A stretch of 64,000 nucleotides of DNA from Brotaphodocola sp003480315 (lineage in GTDB: Bacteria; Bacillota; Clostridia; Lachnospirales; Lachnospiraceae), in the NCBI RefSeq assembly GCF_964246085.1, contig NZ_CAXTPD010000008.1; one strand, 5' to 3'. Positions 42,794-52,099 of the stretch are shown here, in pieces; the stretch's first letter is position 1; each line of letters opens with the position of its first letter. A program made the translations under genes and the position numbers. A model generated the notes under the pieces. It worked only from the letters and a program-made list of their open reading frames with translations, had not been told where the DNA came from and did not search any database.

Positions 42794-42890
42794 AAAAGCC
42801 GACGATTCTGCGGAACAGAGAAATTCCTGGGAGATTGAAAGATAGATAAAAATATACAATAAAAATTGTGAAAAACCCACAAATATCAGA

Positions 42891-42930
42891 AGAAAGTGAC
42901 AGAAGTGATACTTTGTCACTTTCTTTTTCT
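42891..42930 (+). terminator. terminator/inverted repeat after the TetR gene
   Basis: AGAAAGTGACA (42891-42901) pairs perfectly with TGTCACTTTCT (42914-42924), followed by TTTTCTTG. It is low in GC, and because it lies just upstream of the fucO-like gene it could also be an operator. Confidence 0.6.
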
Positions 42931-43050
42931 TGTTATAGTTGTTAAAATAATATCAGCACGAAGCGAAAATGAGCTACAGAGTGCCGCTTAGAAGAGATGC
43001 AAACAGAAATTGAAAATCAAATGAGTATAGGCTCAAGGAGGATTTTTATC

Positions 43051-44199
43051 ATGGCAAACAGAATCGTATTAAATGAAACTTCTTATCATGGCGCAGGCGC
43101 TATCAAAGAGATTGCAAATGAAGTAAAAGTCAGAGGCTTCGCAAAAGCTTTCGTATGTTCCGATCCGGATCTGATCAAATTTGGCGTAACCAAGAAGGTG
43201 ACCGATGTCCTGGACGAGGCTGGTCTTGCTTATGAGATCTACTCCAACATTAAACCAAACCCGACCATCGAGAATGTACAGACCGGTGTTGCAGCATTTA
43301 AGGCATCCGGAGCTGACTATCTGATCGCTATCGGCGGCGGTTCTTCCATGGATACCGCAAAAGCCATCGGCATCATCATCAACAACCCGGAGTTTGAGGA
43401 TGTAAGAAGCCTTGAGGGCGTAGCTCCGACCAAGAAACCGTGCGTACCGATCATCGCAGTTCCGACCACAGCAGGTACCGCAGCAGAGGTTACCATCAAC
43501 TACGTGATTACCGATGTTGAGAAAAAACGTAAATTCGTATGTGTAGATACCCACGACATTCCGGTTGTCGCAGTCATCGACTCAGATATGATGTCCAGCA
43601 TGCCGAAGGGCCTGACCGCTTCCACCGGTATGGATGCCCTGACCCATGCAATTGAGGGATATATTACCAAGGGCGCCTGGGAGATGACCGATATGTTCCA
43701 CTTAAAAGCAATCGAGATCATTTCCAACTCCTTACGTGGCGCAGTTGCAAACACCCCGGAGGGCAGAGAAGGAATGGCTCTGGGCCAGTATGTAGCAGGC
43801 ATGGGCTTCTCCAACGTAGGTCTTGGTATTGTTCATTCCATGGCACACTCCCTGGGCGCTGTATATGATACCCCGCACGGCGTAGCAAACGCAATCCTTC
43901 TTCCGACCATTATGGAGTACAACGCTCCGTGCACCGGTGACAAGTACAAATACATCGCAAAGGCTATGGGCGTTGATGGCGTAGAGAACATGAGCCAGGA
44001 AGAGTACCGCAAGGCTGCTGTAGACGCTGTGAAGAAGCTGTCCGCAGATGTAGGTATCCCGGCAGACTTAAAGGCCATCGTCAAAGAAGAGGATCTGGAT
44101 TTCCTGTCCGAGTCCGCATACGCAGACGCATGCCGTCCGGGTAACCCGAGAGATACTTCCGTAGAGGAGATCAAGGAGCTGTATAAGTCCTTAATGTAA
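43051..44199 (+). CDS. iron-containing alcohol dehydrogenase, FucO-like (lactaldehyde reductase)
   Basis: A 382-residue group III dehydrogenase closest in pattern to lactaldehyde reductase, which reduces lactaldehyde to 1,2-propanediol with NADH. NAD-binding stretch IAIGGGSSMDTAKAIGI; metal ligands in GMDALTHAIEGYI (Asp/His region), GIVHSMAHSLGAVYDTPHGVANA (His residues). AGGAGG with 8 nt precedes ATG 43051; an 18-codon upstream extension is not family-like. A class II aldolase that could generate an aldehyde is encoded at 6454, but the two loci are not linked. Confidence 0.88.
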   Translation: MANRIVLNETSYHGAGAIKEIANEVKVRGFAKAFVCSDPDLIKFGVTKKVTDVLDEAGLAYEIYSNIKPNPTIENVQTGVAAFKASGADYLIAIGGGSSMDTAKAIGIIINNPEFEDVRSLEGVAPTKKPCVPIIAVPTTAGTAAEVTINYVITDVEKKRKFVCVDTHDIPVVAVIDSDMMSSMPKGLTASTGMDALTHAIEGYITKGAWEMTDMFHLKAIEIISNSLRGAVANTPEGREGMALGQYVAGMGFSNVGLGIVHSMAHSLGAVYDTPHGVANAILLPTIMEYNAPCTGDKYKYIAKAMGVDGVENMSQEEYRKAAVDAVKKLSADVGIPADLKAIVKEEDLDFLSESAYADACRPGNPRDTSVEEIKELYKSLM

Positions 44200-44225
44200 T
44201 CCAGCCATAAGAACATGAAATAAAA

Positions 44226-44271
44226 AAAGGCCAGTGAAAAGTCGCTTTAGAAACGCTTTTCACTGGCCTTT
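44226..44271. terminator. bidirectional terminator fucO-like / AraC sensor
   Basis: A perfect 16-bp stem (44226-44241 / 44256-44271) with A-run and T-rich flanks between convergent genes. Confidence 0.92.
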
Positions 44272-44286
44272 CTTAGATATCCTGAT

Positions 44287-46494
44287 TCAGAGGTTCTTCC
44301 CGGCGCGGTATGCGGCCGGTGTCTGTCCGGTATATTTCTTAAACAGCACATAGTAATATTTCACATTGGCAAATCCCACATTTCGTGCAATGGTATCTAC
44401 CGGCTCCAGGCTTTCCCGCAGGAGGTGTTTGCTTTCCTCCAAGCGGCAGGAGTTGATGCAGTCGTTGATGGAGTGACCGTAGGCACTGCGGAACATGCGC
44501 CCAAGGTAGGCGTTGTTTAACTGCAGGCGGTCGGCAATGCTCTGGGCGTTTAATTCCGGATCATGGTACTCCTGTTCCACGATCTCCCGGACCTTCTGGG
44601 CCAGGTTGGAATATTTCTGGGCCTTTTTCTCACTGTAATTATCGCAGATTACGGCAAATGCCCTTCCAAAAATTTCGTCAATCTCTGAAAAATCCGCAAT
44701 TTGTTCCACATGCTCCGGCAGCAGGCGTTCTCCGTCAATCAGCAGATCGGAGTGCAGGTCTTTTAAAATCCGGCAGATGGTGTCTTCTGTACGGTTCAGG
44801 ATGTACTGGAAGGAATCGTATCGGTAGGTGCAGAGTTGGCTGCGGATCTCCTGCCATTTGGCAAGGCTGGATTCCAGCTTACCGGACTTTAAGCGAGCCG
44901 TCAGATCGGTGAAATCCTTCGTGGATATGGTGTGCTCGCTGGTTTTCTGTTCCAGTTCTGCTTCCGGGATAATCTGCCGGGCCGGGTCCAGTACCAGAGC
45001 CAGGCGGTGCAGCTCCCGCAGATTGGAAAAATGCAGAGTCAGCTCCTGGAAATCCGTAAACAGACTGCTAACAAAGACGCGGCACTGCAGCGCTTTTGCG
45101 AGAGCTTCGGAAAATTCGGTCAGGGCAGTAGGGGAGACGTAGTTTCCGATGCAGGCGTAAATGTAGTCAGACTTGGTGATGACAATTTCTGGGTGTGCGC
45201 TCAGCCCGGCCCGGTAGATATCGCTGCGGTGATGGGCCTGAATCAGCATAAGACCATAGGGCGGCGCGGCAGCTTTAAAGAGACGCACTGCGTCTGCCGG
45301 ACGTTTTTTCAGCAGCATATCGTAGAGCACCTGCTCCAGGCTGGTGCGCTCGGATTTGGAAACCACATTTTCCAGCTGCTTTTTTAGTGGAAGAACTTCC
45401 TCCGGCGCAGATGCTGTTTGGGTGTTTTCCGCTTCTGGTTCCCCGGTCAGACAGGAGTCAATCTGGCGGATGGCATCCTTCATGCGGAGCATGGGGAAGA
45501 AGCTGTAAAACAGAAGCGCCAGCAGCAGGGTCGCGAACAGGAAACTCAGGCCAATGATGATGCGGGTCGTGATCTGTCGGAAGTGATAAAACTGCGGAAC
45601 CAGATCCCGGATGGAGGTGATCCGCAGGTAAATGTGCCGTGTACTCGGAGATTCATAATACAGGCAGATTTCATTGCGGTTTTTGCCGAGGATGTAGCCA
45701 GAGGGTGGATTTTCAGTATCTTCGTGAATCTGCTCATAGTAAGGGCGGCTGGAACTGCACAGGGATTCATCGGCGTAAAGCAGAGGATTGCCCGCAAAGT
45801 CCAGCACGATAAAATCCGAAGACGGATTAGCCAGCAGCAGGAAATTCTGATACCAGTCATCGTGGATGGTGACCACCAGGGCGTTGGGCTTTGGCGTGCG
45901 GTCCGGGTACAGCTCATAGAAAATGAAGGCATAGTAATTGTGGTCGCTGTGCTCCTCATCACCATCTTCATGGCAGTATATGGCGCGGAAACGCTGGTCC
46001 ACCGACCGGTCAGCGATAAGCTCCCGTACTGGAAACGCATTTACATCCTCCAGTTTCCGGGCAAAGAAGGGGCCGGTGGAGTAAACAGTGTTGGTATAAC
46101 CATTATAAACATAGATGGCCTCGGTAAAATCAGCGGCATTTAAGGAACTGTTTAAGTCCCGCATGATATAGGATTTTTCTGCGTCCGTGAAACCTTCTTT
46201 TCGGAATAGCGTGGACACTGTATTAGAATAGAAGAGCTGGCGCTCAAAATTGACCATGGAAGAATTCAGGGTTTCGGTCATGGCATTGACGGAAACCGCA
46301 AAATCACGGTTGGAGTCCGAGATGGCATCGTAAGTGGCCCGTTCAAAAAAGCGGGTCATGGAAAACAAAAGGGAAAACATCAGGGCGAGGAAGAATGCGC
46401 CAGCCAGAATGTAGCGGAACTGGCGTTTTACTTTGGCGGGAAGTCCGCTGCCTGAAACAGCAACATGCAGTGAAAAATGGGAAGTTTGATCCAT
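44287..46494 (-). CDS. membrane-anchored AraC family regulator with extracellular sensor domain
   Basis: A 735-residue one-component transmembrane regulator. A membrane helix at about 28-50 (FRYILAGAFFLALMFSLLFSM), an extracytoplasmic Cache-like domain of about 240 residues, and a second helix (IIIGLSFLFATLLLALLFYSFFP) precede a cytoplasmic linker and a C-terminal AraC DNA-binding pair (LNAQSIADRLQLNNAYLGRMFRSAYG, PVDTIARNVGFANVKYYYVLFKKYTG). ATG 46494 has AGGAG 9 nt upstream. It is divergent from tctCBA-mgtC, so it probably senses an external carboxylate and activates the transporter. Confidence 0.88.
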   Translation of the reverse strand: MDQTSHFSLHVAVSGSGLPAKVKRQFRYILAGAFFLALMFSLLFSMTRFFERATYDAISDSNRDFAVSVNAMTETLNSSMVNFERQLFYSNTVSTLFRKEGFTDAEKSYIMRDLNSSLNAADFTEAIYVYNGYTNTVYSTGPFFARKLEDVNAFPVRELIADRSVDQRFRAIYCHEDGDEEHSDHNYYAFIFYELYPDRTPKPNALVVTIHDDWYQNFLLLANPSSDFIVLDFAGNPLLYADESLCSSSRPYYEQIHEDTENPPSGYILGKNRNEICLYYESPSTRHIYLRITSIRDLVPQFYHFRQITTRIIIGLSFLFATLLLALLFYSFFPMLRMKDAIRQIDSCLTGEPEAENTQTASAPEEVLPLKKQLENVVSKSERTSLEQVLYDMLLKKRPADAVRLFKAAAPPYGLMLIQAHHRSDIYRAGLSAHPEIVITKSDYIYACIGNYVSPTALTEFSEALAKALQCRVFVSSLFTDFQELTLHFSNLRELHRLALVLDPARQIIPEAELEQKTSEHTISTKDFTDLTARLKSGKLESSLAKWQEIRSQLCTYRYDSFQYILNRTEDTICRILKDLHSDLLIDGERLLPEHVEQIADFSEIDEIFGRAFAVICDNYSEKKAQKYSNLAQKVREIVEQEYHDPELNAQSIADRLQLNNAYLGRMFRSAYGHSINDCINSCRLEESKHLLRESLEPVDTIARNVGFANVKYYYVLFKKYTGQTPAAYRAGKNL

Positions 46495-46538
46495 AAAAGG
46501 CATCTCCTGGTTCAAAAATTGTACATAGTTCAATTTCC

Positions 46539-46615
46539 GTATATTTTGTACTTTACACATATTACCACAAAATATACAATGAACTCAACAACAAACGACA
46601 AAGAAATATACAAAA
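46539..46615. promoter_or_regulatory. divergent control region with inverted 11-mers
   Basis: GTATATTTTGT (46539-46549) and its exact complement ACAAAATATAC (46567-46577) are 28 bp apart centre to centre; a third related site AAATATACAAAA lies at 46604-46615. They sit between the AraC sensor and tctC and are candidate AraC-type sites. Confidence 0.45.
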
Positions 46616-46689
46616 CGAATAAATGATATTGATTTGTTGTTAAGAAAGAGGCTTAAAAAAGAAATTTTATATCAAGGAGGGTTATACAA

Positions 46690-47748
46690 ATGAGAAAATG
46701 GAGAAAAGCAGTAGCAATGTGCATGGTAGCCGTCATGATGTGTTCCATGACAGCATGTGGTTCTGGTAATAAGGAAAGCGCAGACACCGCAGCAGCACCG
46801 GCAGAGACAAAAGCAGAGGGCAGTGAGACTGCAGCAGGCGAGAGCAGTGCGGCTGGAGCATCTTCCTGGACTCCGGAAGAAAATGTTACCATGATCGTAG
46901 CCTACAAGGCAGGATCTGGTACCGATAATACCGCCCGCGTTCTTTCTCAGTACGCAACCAAATATGTAGGAAAGACCATCGTCATCGAGAACCAGGAAGG
47001 CGGATCAGGTTCCATCGGATGGACCGCTCTGGCAAACGCAAAACCGGATGGTTACACCCTGGGCTTCGTAAACCTGCCGACCCTTTGTTCTAATATTGTA
47101 GACGGACTTGCAAACTACACCATGGAAGATTACGTTCCAATCTGCAACCACGTAAATGAGACCGCGCTAGTTCTGGTAGCAGCAAACAGCCAGTTCGATA
47201 CTCTGGAAGATCTGGTTGCTTACGCAAAGGAGCATCCGGGTGAATTAAAGGCATCCACCAACGGCAACAAGGCATCCAACCACATTGGCGCACAGCTTCT
47301 TGCAAACAGCGCAGACTTTGAGTATACCGATATTCCTTACGGCGGCACTGCAGACCAGCTTCTGGCTTTAAGACAGGGCGAGGTTGATTTCTCCGTAGCA
47401 AAAGAGGCGGATATCGCATCCATGATGTCTGAGGTAAAGGTTCTTGGCGTATTCGATACCCAGCGTATGGAATCCATGCCGGATGTACCGACTCTGGGCG
47501 AGCTTGGCTACTATGATCAGTGGTATGGCAGTGCCCGCGCTATCGTAGCACCGAAGGGAACTCCGCAGGAAGTTATTGATTTCTACGCAGACGCATTTAA
47601 GAAAGCTATGGAAGATCCGGAATATGTTGAAGCAGCAGAAAAAGCAGGCGTAACCACCGCCTACATGGATCCGGAAGAGACCCAGAAGCTGTTAGACAAC
47701 CAGTACACCTTCTGTACTGATGTTTCTTCCAAGCTCTGGAACGAATAA
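46690..47748 (+). CDS. tctC: tripartite tricarboxylate transporter substrate-binding protein
   Basis: Extracytoplasmic receptor of the TTT family, 352 residues. Lipoprotein signal with lipobox SMTAC (Cys23), then an Ala/Glu/Ser linker and the Bug/TctC domain: VTMIVAYKAGSGTDNTARVL, GSIGWTALANAKPDGYTLG, and IPYGGTADQLLALRQGEVDFSVA. AAGGAGGG precedes the ATG. TctC-type proteins bind citrate, other carboxylates or amino acids. The gene is more abundant-transcript-like, with an attenuator hairpin after it. Confidence 0.92.
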   Translation: MRKWRKAVAMCMVAVMMCSMTACGSGNKESADTAAAPAETKAEGSETAAGESSAAGASSWTPEENVTMIVAYKAGSGTDNTARVLSQYATKYVGKTIVIENQEGGSGSIGWTALANAKPDGYTLGFVNLPTLCSNIVDGLANYTMEDYVPICNHVNETALVLVAANSQFDTLEDLVAYAKEHPGELKASTNGNKASNHIGAQLLANSADFEYTDIPYGGTADQLLALRQGEVDFSVAKEADIASMMSEVKVLGVFDTQRMESMPDVPTLGELGYYDQWYGSARAIVAPKGTPQEVIDFYADAFKKAMEDPEYVEAAEKAGVTTAYMDPEETQKLLDNQYTFCTDVSSKLWNE

Positions 47749-47777
47749 GCAATACGAAGTTTAACAGAAAATTTCGG

Positions 47778-47808
47778 ATATGGGGACTGCAACAGGTCCC
47801 CATATTCT
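47778..47808 (+). terminator. intra-operon attenuator between tctC and tctB
   Basis: ATATGGGGAC (47778-47787) pairs with GTCCCCATAT (47796-47805), then TCTTAAAAA. Partial termination here would give more binding protein than membrane subunits. Confidence 0.65.
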
Positions 47809-47832
47809 TAAAAAGACGAGAGGAATGATCGT

Positions 47833-48276
47833 ATGAAAAAAACAGATATTGGAGTAGTAGCTTTTGTCTATGCAGTAGCTCTGTTCTTTTTATCCATGAC
47901 CCTAAAACTCCCGAAACCGGCGCAGGCATACCCGCTGTTTATCATTGTGCTGCTGCTGGGACTGACCACGCTTTATGTTGCACAGATGGTCATCGGAGCA
48001 AAGAAAAAAGGCGTGGAGAGCGGAATGGAAGATTTTAAGGATTTTCTGCCGAAGCAGTTTTTTCCGGTCCTGGCCATGATCATAGTGTATCTGGTGCTGA
48101 TGTATTTTGTGGGATTTTATATCTCTACCGCATTATTTATGGTAGTGTCCCTTCTGTTTTTGAAGGTGAAGAAATGGCAGATCCTTCTGTCCACCGCAGT
48201 GATTCTGGTTCTGGTTTACTGTGCATTTACCCTGTTCCTTGGCGTAAAGCTGCCGATGGGCATTCTGTTCGCATAA
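47833..48276 (+). CDS. tctB: tripartite tricarboxylate transporter small membrane subunit
   Basis: A 147-residue, four-helix membrane protein of the TctB family. Helices at about 6-24, 37-55 and two in the second half (FFPVLAMIIVYLVLMYFVGFYIS; WQILLSTAVILVLVYCAFTLFLGVKLPMG). The ending VKLPMGILFA is typical. It stabilises TctA. Confidence 0.9.
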   Translation: MKKTDIGVVAFVYAVALFFLSMTLKLPKPAQAYPLFIIVLLLGLTTLYVAQMVIGAKKKGVESGMEDFKDFLPKQFFPVLAMIIVYLVLMYFVGFYISTALFMVVSLLFLKVKKWQILLSTAVILVLVYCAFTLFLGVKLPMGILFA

Positions 48277-48292
48277 AAAGGAGGTTACGCAT

Positions 48293-49807
48293 ATGTTAGG
48301 TACTTTAAGCTTAATGGGCGGCGGCTTTTTAAGCGCGCTGACTCCAATCAACATTCTGGCTATTGTGGCAGGAACCACCATCGGTATTGTCATCGGATGT
48401 CTTCCGGGACTTTCCGCAGCCATGGGCGTGGCACTGCTTCTGCCGATGACCTTTTCTATGGGCGCGTCCACTGGACTGATCATTCTGGGTGCCATTTATT
48501 GCGGCGCAATCTTCGGCGGTTCTATTTCCGCGATTCTGATTCATACGCCTGGAACTCCGGCTTCCGCGGCTACCGCAATTGAGGGTTATCAGATGACCTT
48601 GCAGGGCAAAGCTGGTAAGGCGTTAGGAACCGCCTGCATCGCTTCGTTCTTCGGCGGACTGCTTTCCTGCATCTCCCTTTATTTTTTTGCGCCAATTTTG
48701 GCACAGCTGGCCATGAAATTCGGTTCTCCTGAGTATTTCTGGCTTTCCATTTTTGGTTTAACCATCATCGCAGGCGTGTCATCTAAGTCTATGGTAAAGG
48801 GCCTGATCTCCGGTGCTCTGGGACTTCTGCTTTCCACCATCGGAATGGACCCGATGGAGGGCGTACAGCGCTTCATGTTCGGACAGTCTTCCTTATATGA
48901 AGGCATCAATGTAACCTGTGCCCTGATCGGTTTGTTCTCCATGAGCCAGGCATTGGTTCTTGCAGAGAAAAAAATCTGCGCAAGAGGAACAGCAAAGAAA
49001 TTTAAAGACAGAATGCTTCTGGATAAAAATGAGATGAAACGAATCGCTCCAACCATTGGACGATCCTGGATCATTGGCAACCTGATTGGTATCTTACCGG
49101 GTGCCGGCGCATCCATCGCTTGTTTCCTGGGCTATAACACTTCCCGTCAGTTCTCCAGGCACAAAGAAGAGTTCGGACACGGAAGCATCGAAGGCGTAGC
49201 CGGTTCTGAGGCAGCGAACAACGCTGTAACCGGTGGTTCCTTGATCCCGATGCTGACCCTGGGTATTCCTGGTGAGAGCGTAACCGCAGTGTTAATGGGC
49301 GGCCTGATCATTCAGGGCCTGACTCCGGGACCAGACCTGTTCGTAGGCGAGACTGCCAAAATGACTTATACCTTCTTTGCAGGTTTCGTACTGACCCAGT
49401 TTGCAATGCTTGGCATTGGCCTGTTAGGATGCCGGATCTTCGCGCAGATTTCCAGACTGTCCGATGCCATACTGATCCCGGCAGTTTCTGTACTCTGTGT
49501 AGTTGGTTCCTACGCAATTCATAAAAACTTCCTGGATGTTGTCATCATGATGATCTTCGGCGTGCTGGGATATCTGCTCCGCAAGTTTGATTTAAACAAC
49601 GCAGCCGTTGTTCTGGCCCTGATTCTTGGACCTATCGGTGAGAAAGGCCTGCGTCGTTCTCTGGCCCTGTCCAAGGGCAGCCCGGCCATCCTGTTTTCCA
49701 CCCCGGTATGCTGGGTACTGATCGTCCTTTGTATCTTCGGTATTCTTTCCCCGATCTTCATGAACCGGATGGAAAAGATGTCCATGGAAAAGGCAGGCGA
49801 ACAATGA
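48293..49807 (+). CDS. tctA: tripartite tricarboxylate transporter large permease
   Basis: A 504-residue permease with about 12 helices. Family motifs: GIVIGCLPGLSAAMGVALLLPMTF, GAIFGGSISAILIHTPGTPASAATAIEGY, and the second-half equivalent LGIPGESVTAVLMGGLIIQGLTPGP. It forms the Na+/H+-coupled channel with TctB. Its stop overlaps the mgtC-like start by ATGA. Confidence 0.94.
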   Translation: MLGTLSLMGGGFLSALTPINILAIVAGTTIGIVIGCLPGLSAAMGVALLLPMTFSMGASTGLIILGAIYCGAIFGGSISAILIHTPGTPASAATAIEGYQMTLQGKAGKALGTACIASFFGGLLSCISLYFFAPILAQLAMKFGSPEYFWLSIFGLTIIAGVSSKSMVKGLISGALGLLLSTIGMDPMEGVQRFMFGQSSLYEGINVTCALIGLFSMSQALVLAEKKICARGTAKKFKDRMLLDKNEMKRIAPTIGRSWIIGNLIGILPGAGASIACFLGYNTSRQFSRHKEEFGHGSIEGVAGSEAANNAVTGGSLIPMLTLGIPGESVTAVLMGGLIIQGLTPGPDLFVGETAKMTYTFFAGFVLTQFAMLGIGLLGCRIFAQISRLSDAILIPAVSVLCVVGSYAIHKNFLDVVIMMIFGVLGYLLRKFDLNNAAVVLALILGPIGEKGLRRSLALSKGSPAILFSTPVCWVLIVLCIFGILSPIFMNRMEKMSMEKAGEQ

Positions 49808-50505
49808 TCAGCTTCTGGCGCGGTCTGATGGATGCGGCGTCAGACTGGAATTCCCTTGCAATTTTTCTGCGGCTGGTTCTGGCAATGATAGTAGGAATGG
49901 CAGTCGGAATCGACCGAGGACTCAAGCGGCGGGGGGCCGGGGTTAAGACCCATGTTCTGGTCTGCCTGGGTTCCGCCTTGGTCATGATGACCAGCGAATA
50001 TATGACACATACTTTTGATTCCAAGCTGGACATAGCACGGCTTGGTGCCCAGGTTATCAGCGGAATAGGATTTCTGGGAGTTGGCACGATCCTGGTAACC
50101 GGAAAGAACCAGATTCGTGGATTGACGACTGCAGCCGGTCTGTGGACCTGCGCCTGTGTAGGTCTGGCCATTGGCATTGGGTTCGCAGAAGGTGCCATTT
50201 ACACTTTAATTCTTATGCTAGTTACCTTAAAGGTACTGACCCGTCTGGATGCGCTGCTTCATCGTTACGCAAAAGTCTTTGACCTGTACATTGAGTTTGA
50301 TTCCAGCAAGAACGTGAGCCTGTTTCTGCAAAAAATGCGGGAACTGAGTGTTAAAGTAGAAACTCTGGAAATGACAAAAGGCAAAGGTCCGGACAAAGTA
50401 CCCGGTGCCGTGATCAGCGTAGAAATTCTGAAAAAACGGGAGCGGCTGAATCTGTTAGATGAGATCCGGACGCTGGAGTTTGTGAGGTATGTGGAGGAGC
50501 TGTAG
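49804..50505 (+). CDS. MgtC/SapB family membrane protein
   Basis: A 233-residue protein: about four N-terminal helices of the MgtC domain (LRLVLAMIVGMAVGIDRGLKRR, GAQVISGIGFLGVGTILV, IRGLTTAAGLWTCACVGLAIG) and a C-terminal ACT-like cytoplasmic domain. MgtC proteins affect Mg2+ stress survival and ATP synthase activity in pathogens; most clostridial members are uncharacterised. The start ATG 49804 overlaps the tctA stop (ATGA), so the gene is translationally coupled to a carboxylate transporter, which is unusual. Citrate-Mg2+ complexes could explain the pairing; this is inference. Confidence 0.9.
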   Translation: MISFWRGLMDAASDWNSLAIFLRLVLAMIVGMAVGIDRGLKRRGAGVKTHVLVCLGSALVMMTSEYMTHTFDSKLDIARLGAQVISGIGFLGVGTILVTGKNQIRGLTTAAGLWTCACVGLAIGIGFAEGAIYTLILMLVTLKVLTRLDALLHRYAKVFDLYIEFDSSKNVSLFLQKMRELSVKVETLEMTKGKGPDKVPGAVISVEILKKRERLNLLDEIRTLEFVRYVEEL

Positions 50506-50556
50506 AGAGAAAGCGTTTGACAAATAAAATCCCATCTTTGACAGTTGAATAGAAAT

Positions 50557-50600
50557 AAAACCGCTGAATCCCTTGTATTTACTAGGGGTACAGCGGTTTT
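50557..50600. terminator. terminator between mgtC-like gene and transposase remnant
   Basis: AAAACCGCTG (50557-50566) pairs with CAGCGGTTTT (50591-50600), with an inner CCCTT/AGGGG stem. It has T-rich flanks on both strands and probably belongs to the end of the IS remnant. Confidence 0.75.
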
Positions 50601-50625
50601 GGTCATGGTTTCGAAGTCTAGTAAT

Positions 50626-51440
50626 TTATTCTTTACATTTGCTTTTTTTCTGGATTGTTCGCATTTTACTCCTAGTTATAAATTGGAAATCTGTTCGAAA
50701 TCCACATGCTTTGTGCAGAGCATCTGTGATTACATCACGCTTATACAAAGGAATAAATCCTTGTTCCTATATTTCTGCGAAATTCATGGATTTTAATGTA
50801 TTCAATAGTTCTTCACAAGTGTATTTGGAATCCAGCTTCTTTTCCAGAAAACGGTAGATAGTTAATGCAAGAAAACAGATCAGAAAGTGTGCCTTAATTC
50901 GGTTTTCATCTTGCAAATAAACTGGTTTGGCGGAAAAATCGGTTTTCATAATTCGAAAACATTCTTCTAGCTGCCTGTCTCGTATCGTTTTTTGATAAAA
51001 GGCGTATTTAGGAGAGAAGTTTGCTCATTGGCATTTTCCTGGAAAAGTGAAAAGGCCAGAGGAATACCATCTCCATCCATGAACAATTCCATTTGAATAA
51101 TCGAATTTGGTCTGTGTTCTTTGCTTTTTCCATACTTTTTTCGCCATCTTCCTGTTCAATTTCAAAGTAATAATTCGAACAGTCATAATAAAGGACCTTA
51201 TCGTTTCTTTCGCCCATAAAGTGACTGTTTTTACAAAGTTCTGCCTGAATGAAATCGCACTCCGTACCAAGAATATCTAATGCCCGGTAAACGTCATGAA
51301 GTTTATAGGAAGGTTTTTCCAGAAACTCCTTCGAGACTGAGTAAGAAGAACGTTTGTCCGGTCTTTTTTTGAGGAGATTGATGAAAACAGGGTGATGGAG
51401 AGTGAAATTGCGCACAGTATGCTGTTGGATCTTCGTATGA
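50626..51440 (-). pseudogene. IS1634-like transposase remnant
   Basis: Decayed DDE transposase read on the minus strand. The N-terminal part includes SVSKEFLEKPSYKLHDVYRALDIL, YYDCSNYYFEIEQEDG, then a frameshift at an A6 run near 51138, after which another frame continues KSKEHRPNSIIQMELFMDGDG and PGNANEQTSLLN. About 300 central codons are then missing. The C-terminal part resumes as RQLEECFRIMKTDFSAKPVY, has an in-frame TAG (50767-50769), and finishes GFIPLYKRDVITDALHKACG...KMRTIQKKSK to a stop at 50626. The 5' end is also missing. Family assignment rests on these motifs. Confidence 0.75.
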
Positions 51441-51445
51441 GTTAG

Positions 51446-52018
51446 GTGGTTATGATTCTGTTCAGTGCGCTGCTTTCCATTGGGCTTGGAGCGATAAAGC
51501 ATGTTCTGGCACCGCCATATCGTAATCTGTTTTATGAGTGCTATATGATCTGGTCACCGCTGGTGCAGAAAGTCCTGGCAGTGGCGGCAATCGCGCTGAC
51601 CGTGATGGCATGGTTTTGCCTGAAATGGGTAAAGCGAGAAAAAATTGTAAAAGAACGGATGCTCAGATCGAAATATTATATTGGGAAGGCGGGAAGCACG
51701 TTGCTCATGGCGCTGCCAGATCATTTTCACCATGGGCGCATTGAATCTTATCCGGAGAGTATCTGACTGTATGATGAGGCGCATTTGCTAGCATATCTGA
51801 AAAAATTAGAGCTGGATACTGCAAAGTTTCCGGGAGCGATGCCGGTCTGCGGGGAATGTGTGTACCGGAAAACAGACAAACAGCAGGAGCAAATTCAGTC
51901 AATCCATGAAATCAGGGAGCGCGCGGAGCGGAAAACTGTCTGGGGGATGAATCAGAAAGATATGGTGGATAAAGCTGTTCGACGGTATGGCCTGGATGCC
52001 CTGAAGCAGACTGCGTGA
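51446..52018 (+). pseudogene. broken membrane protein gene of unknown function
   Basis: One frame runs from ATG 51446 to 52018, interrupted by a single TGA at 51764-51766. The first ~106 codons encode two hydrophobic helices (MILFSALLSIGLGAIKHV; VLAVAAIALTVMAWFCLKWV) and a basic stretch. After the TGA the same frame continues ~84 codons (LYDEAHLLAYLKKLELDTAKFP, CGECVYRKTDKQQEQ). The beginning abuts the truncated transposase, so the original 5' end may be lost. I do not recognise the family. A pseudogene is most likely; readthrough is possible but unsupported. Confidence 0.5.
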
Positions 52019-52099
52019 CAGAGCAAATTTTCGTTGCAGACATACGGAAAATGTGATAACCTACCCATATAGGATTCCTCTGTATTATGGAGGAAGTAT

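Noticed and set aside
45418..46143. 241-codon plus-strand ORF inside the AraC sensor gene
   Set aside because: Antisense shadow of a gene with clear TM and AraC domains; no start signal.
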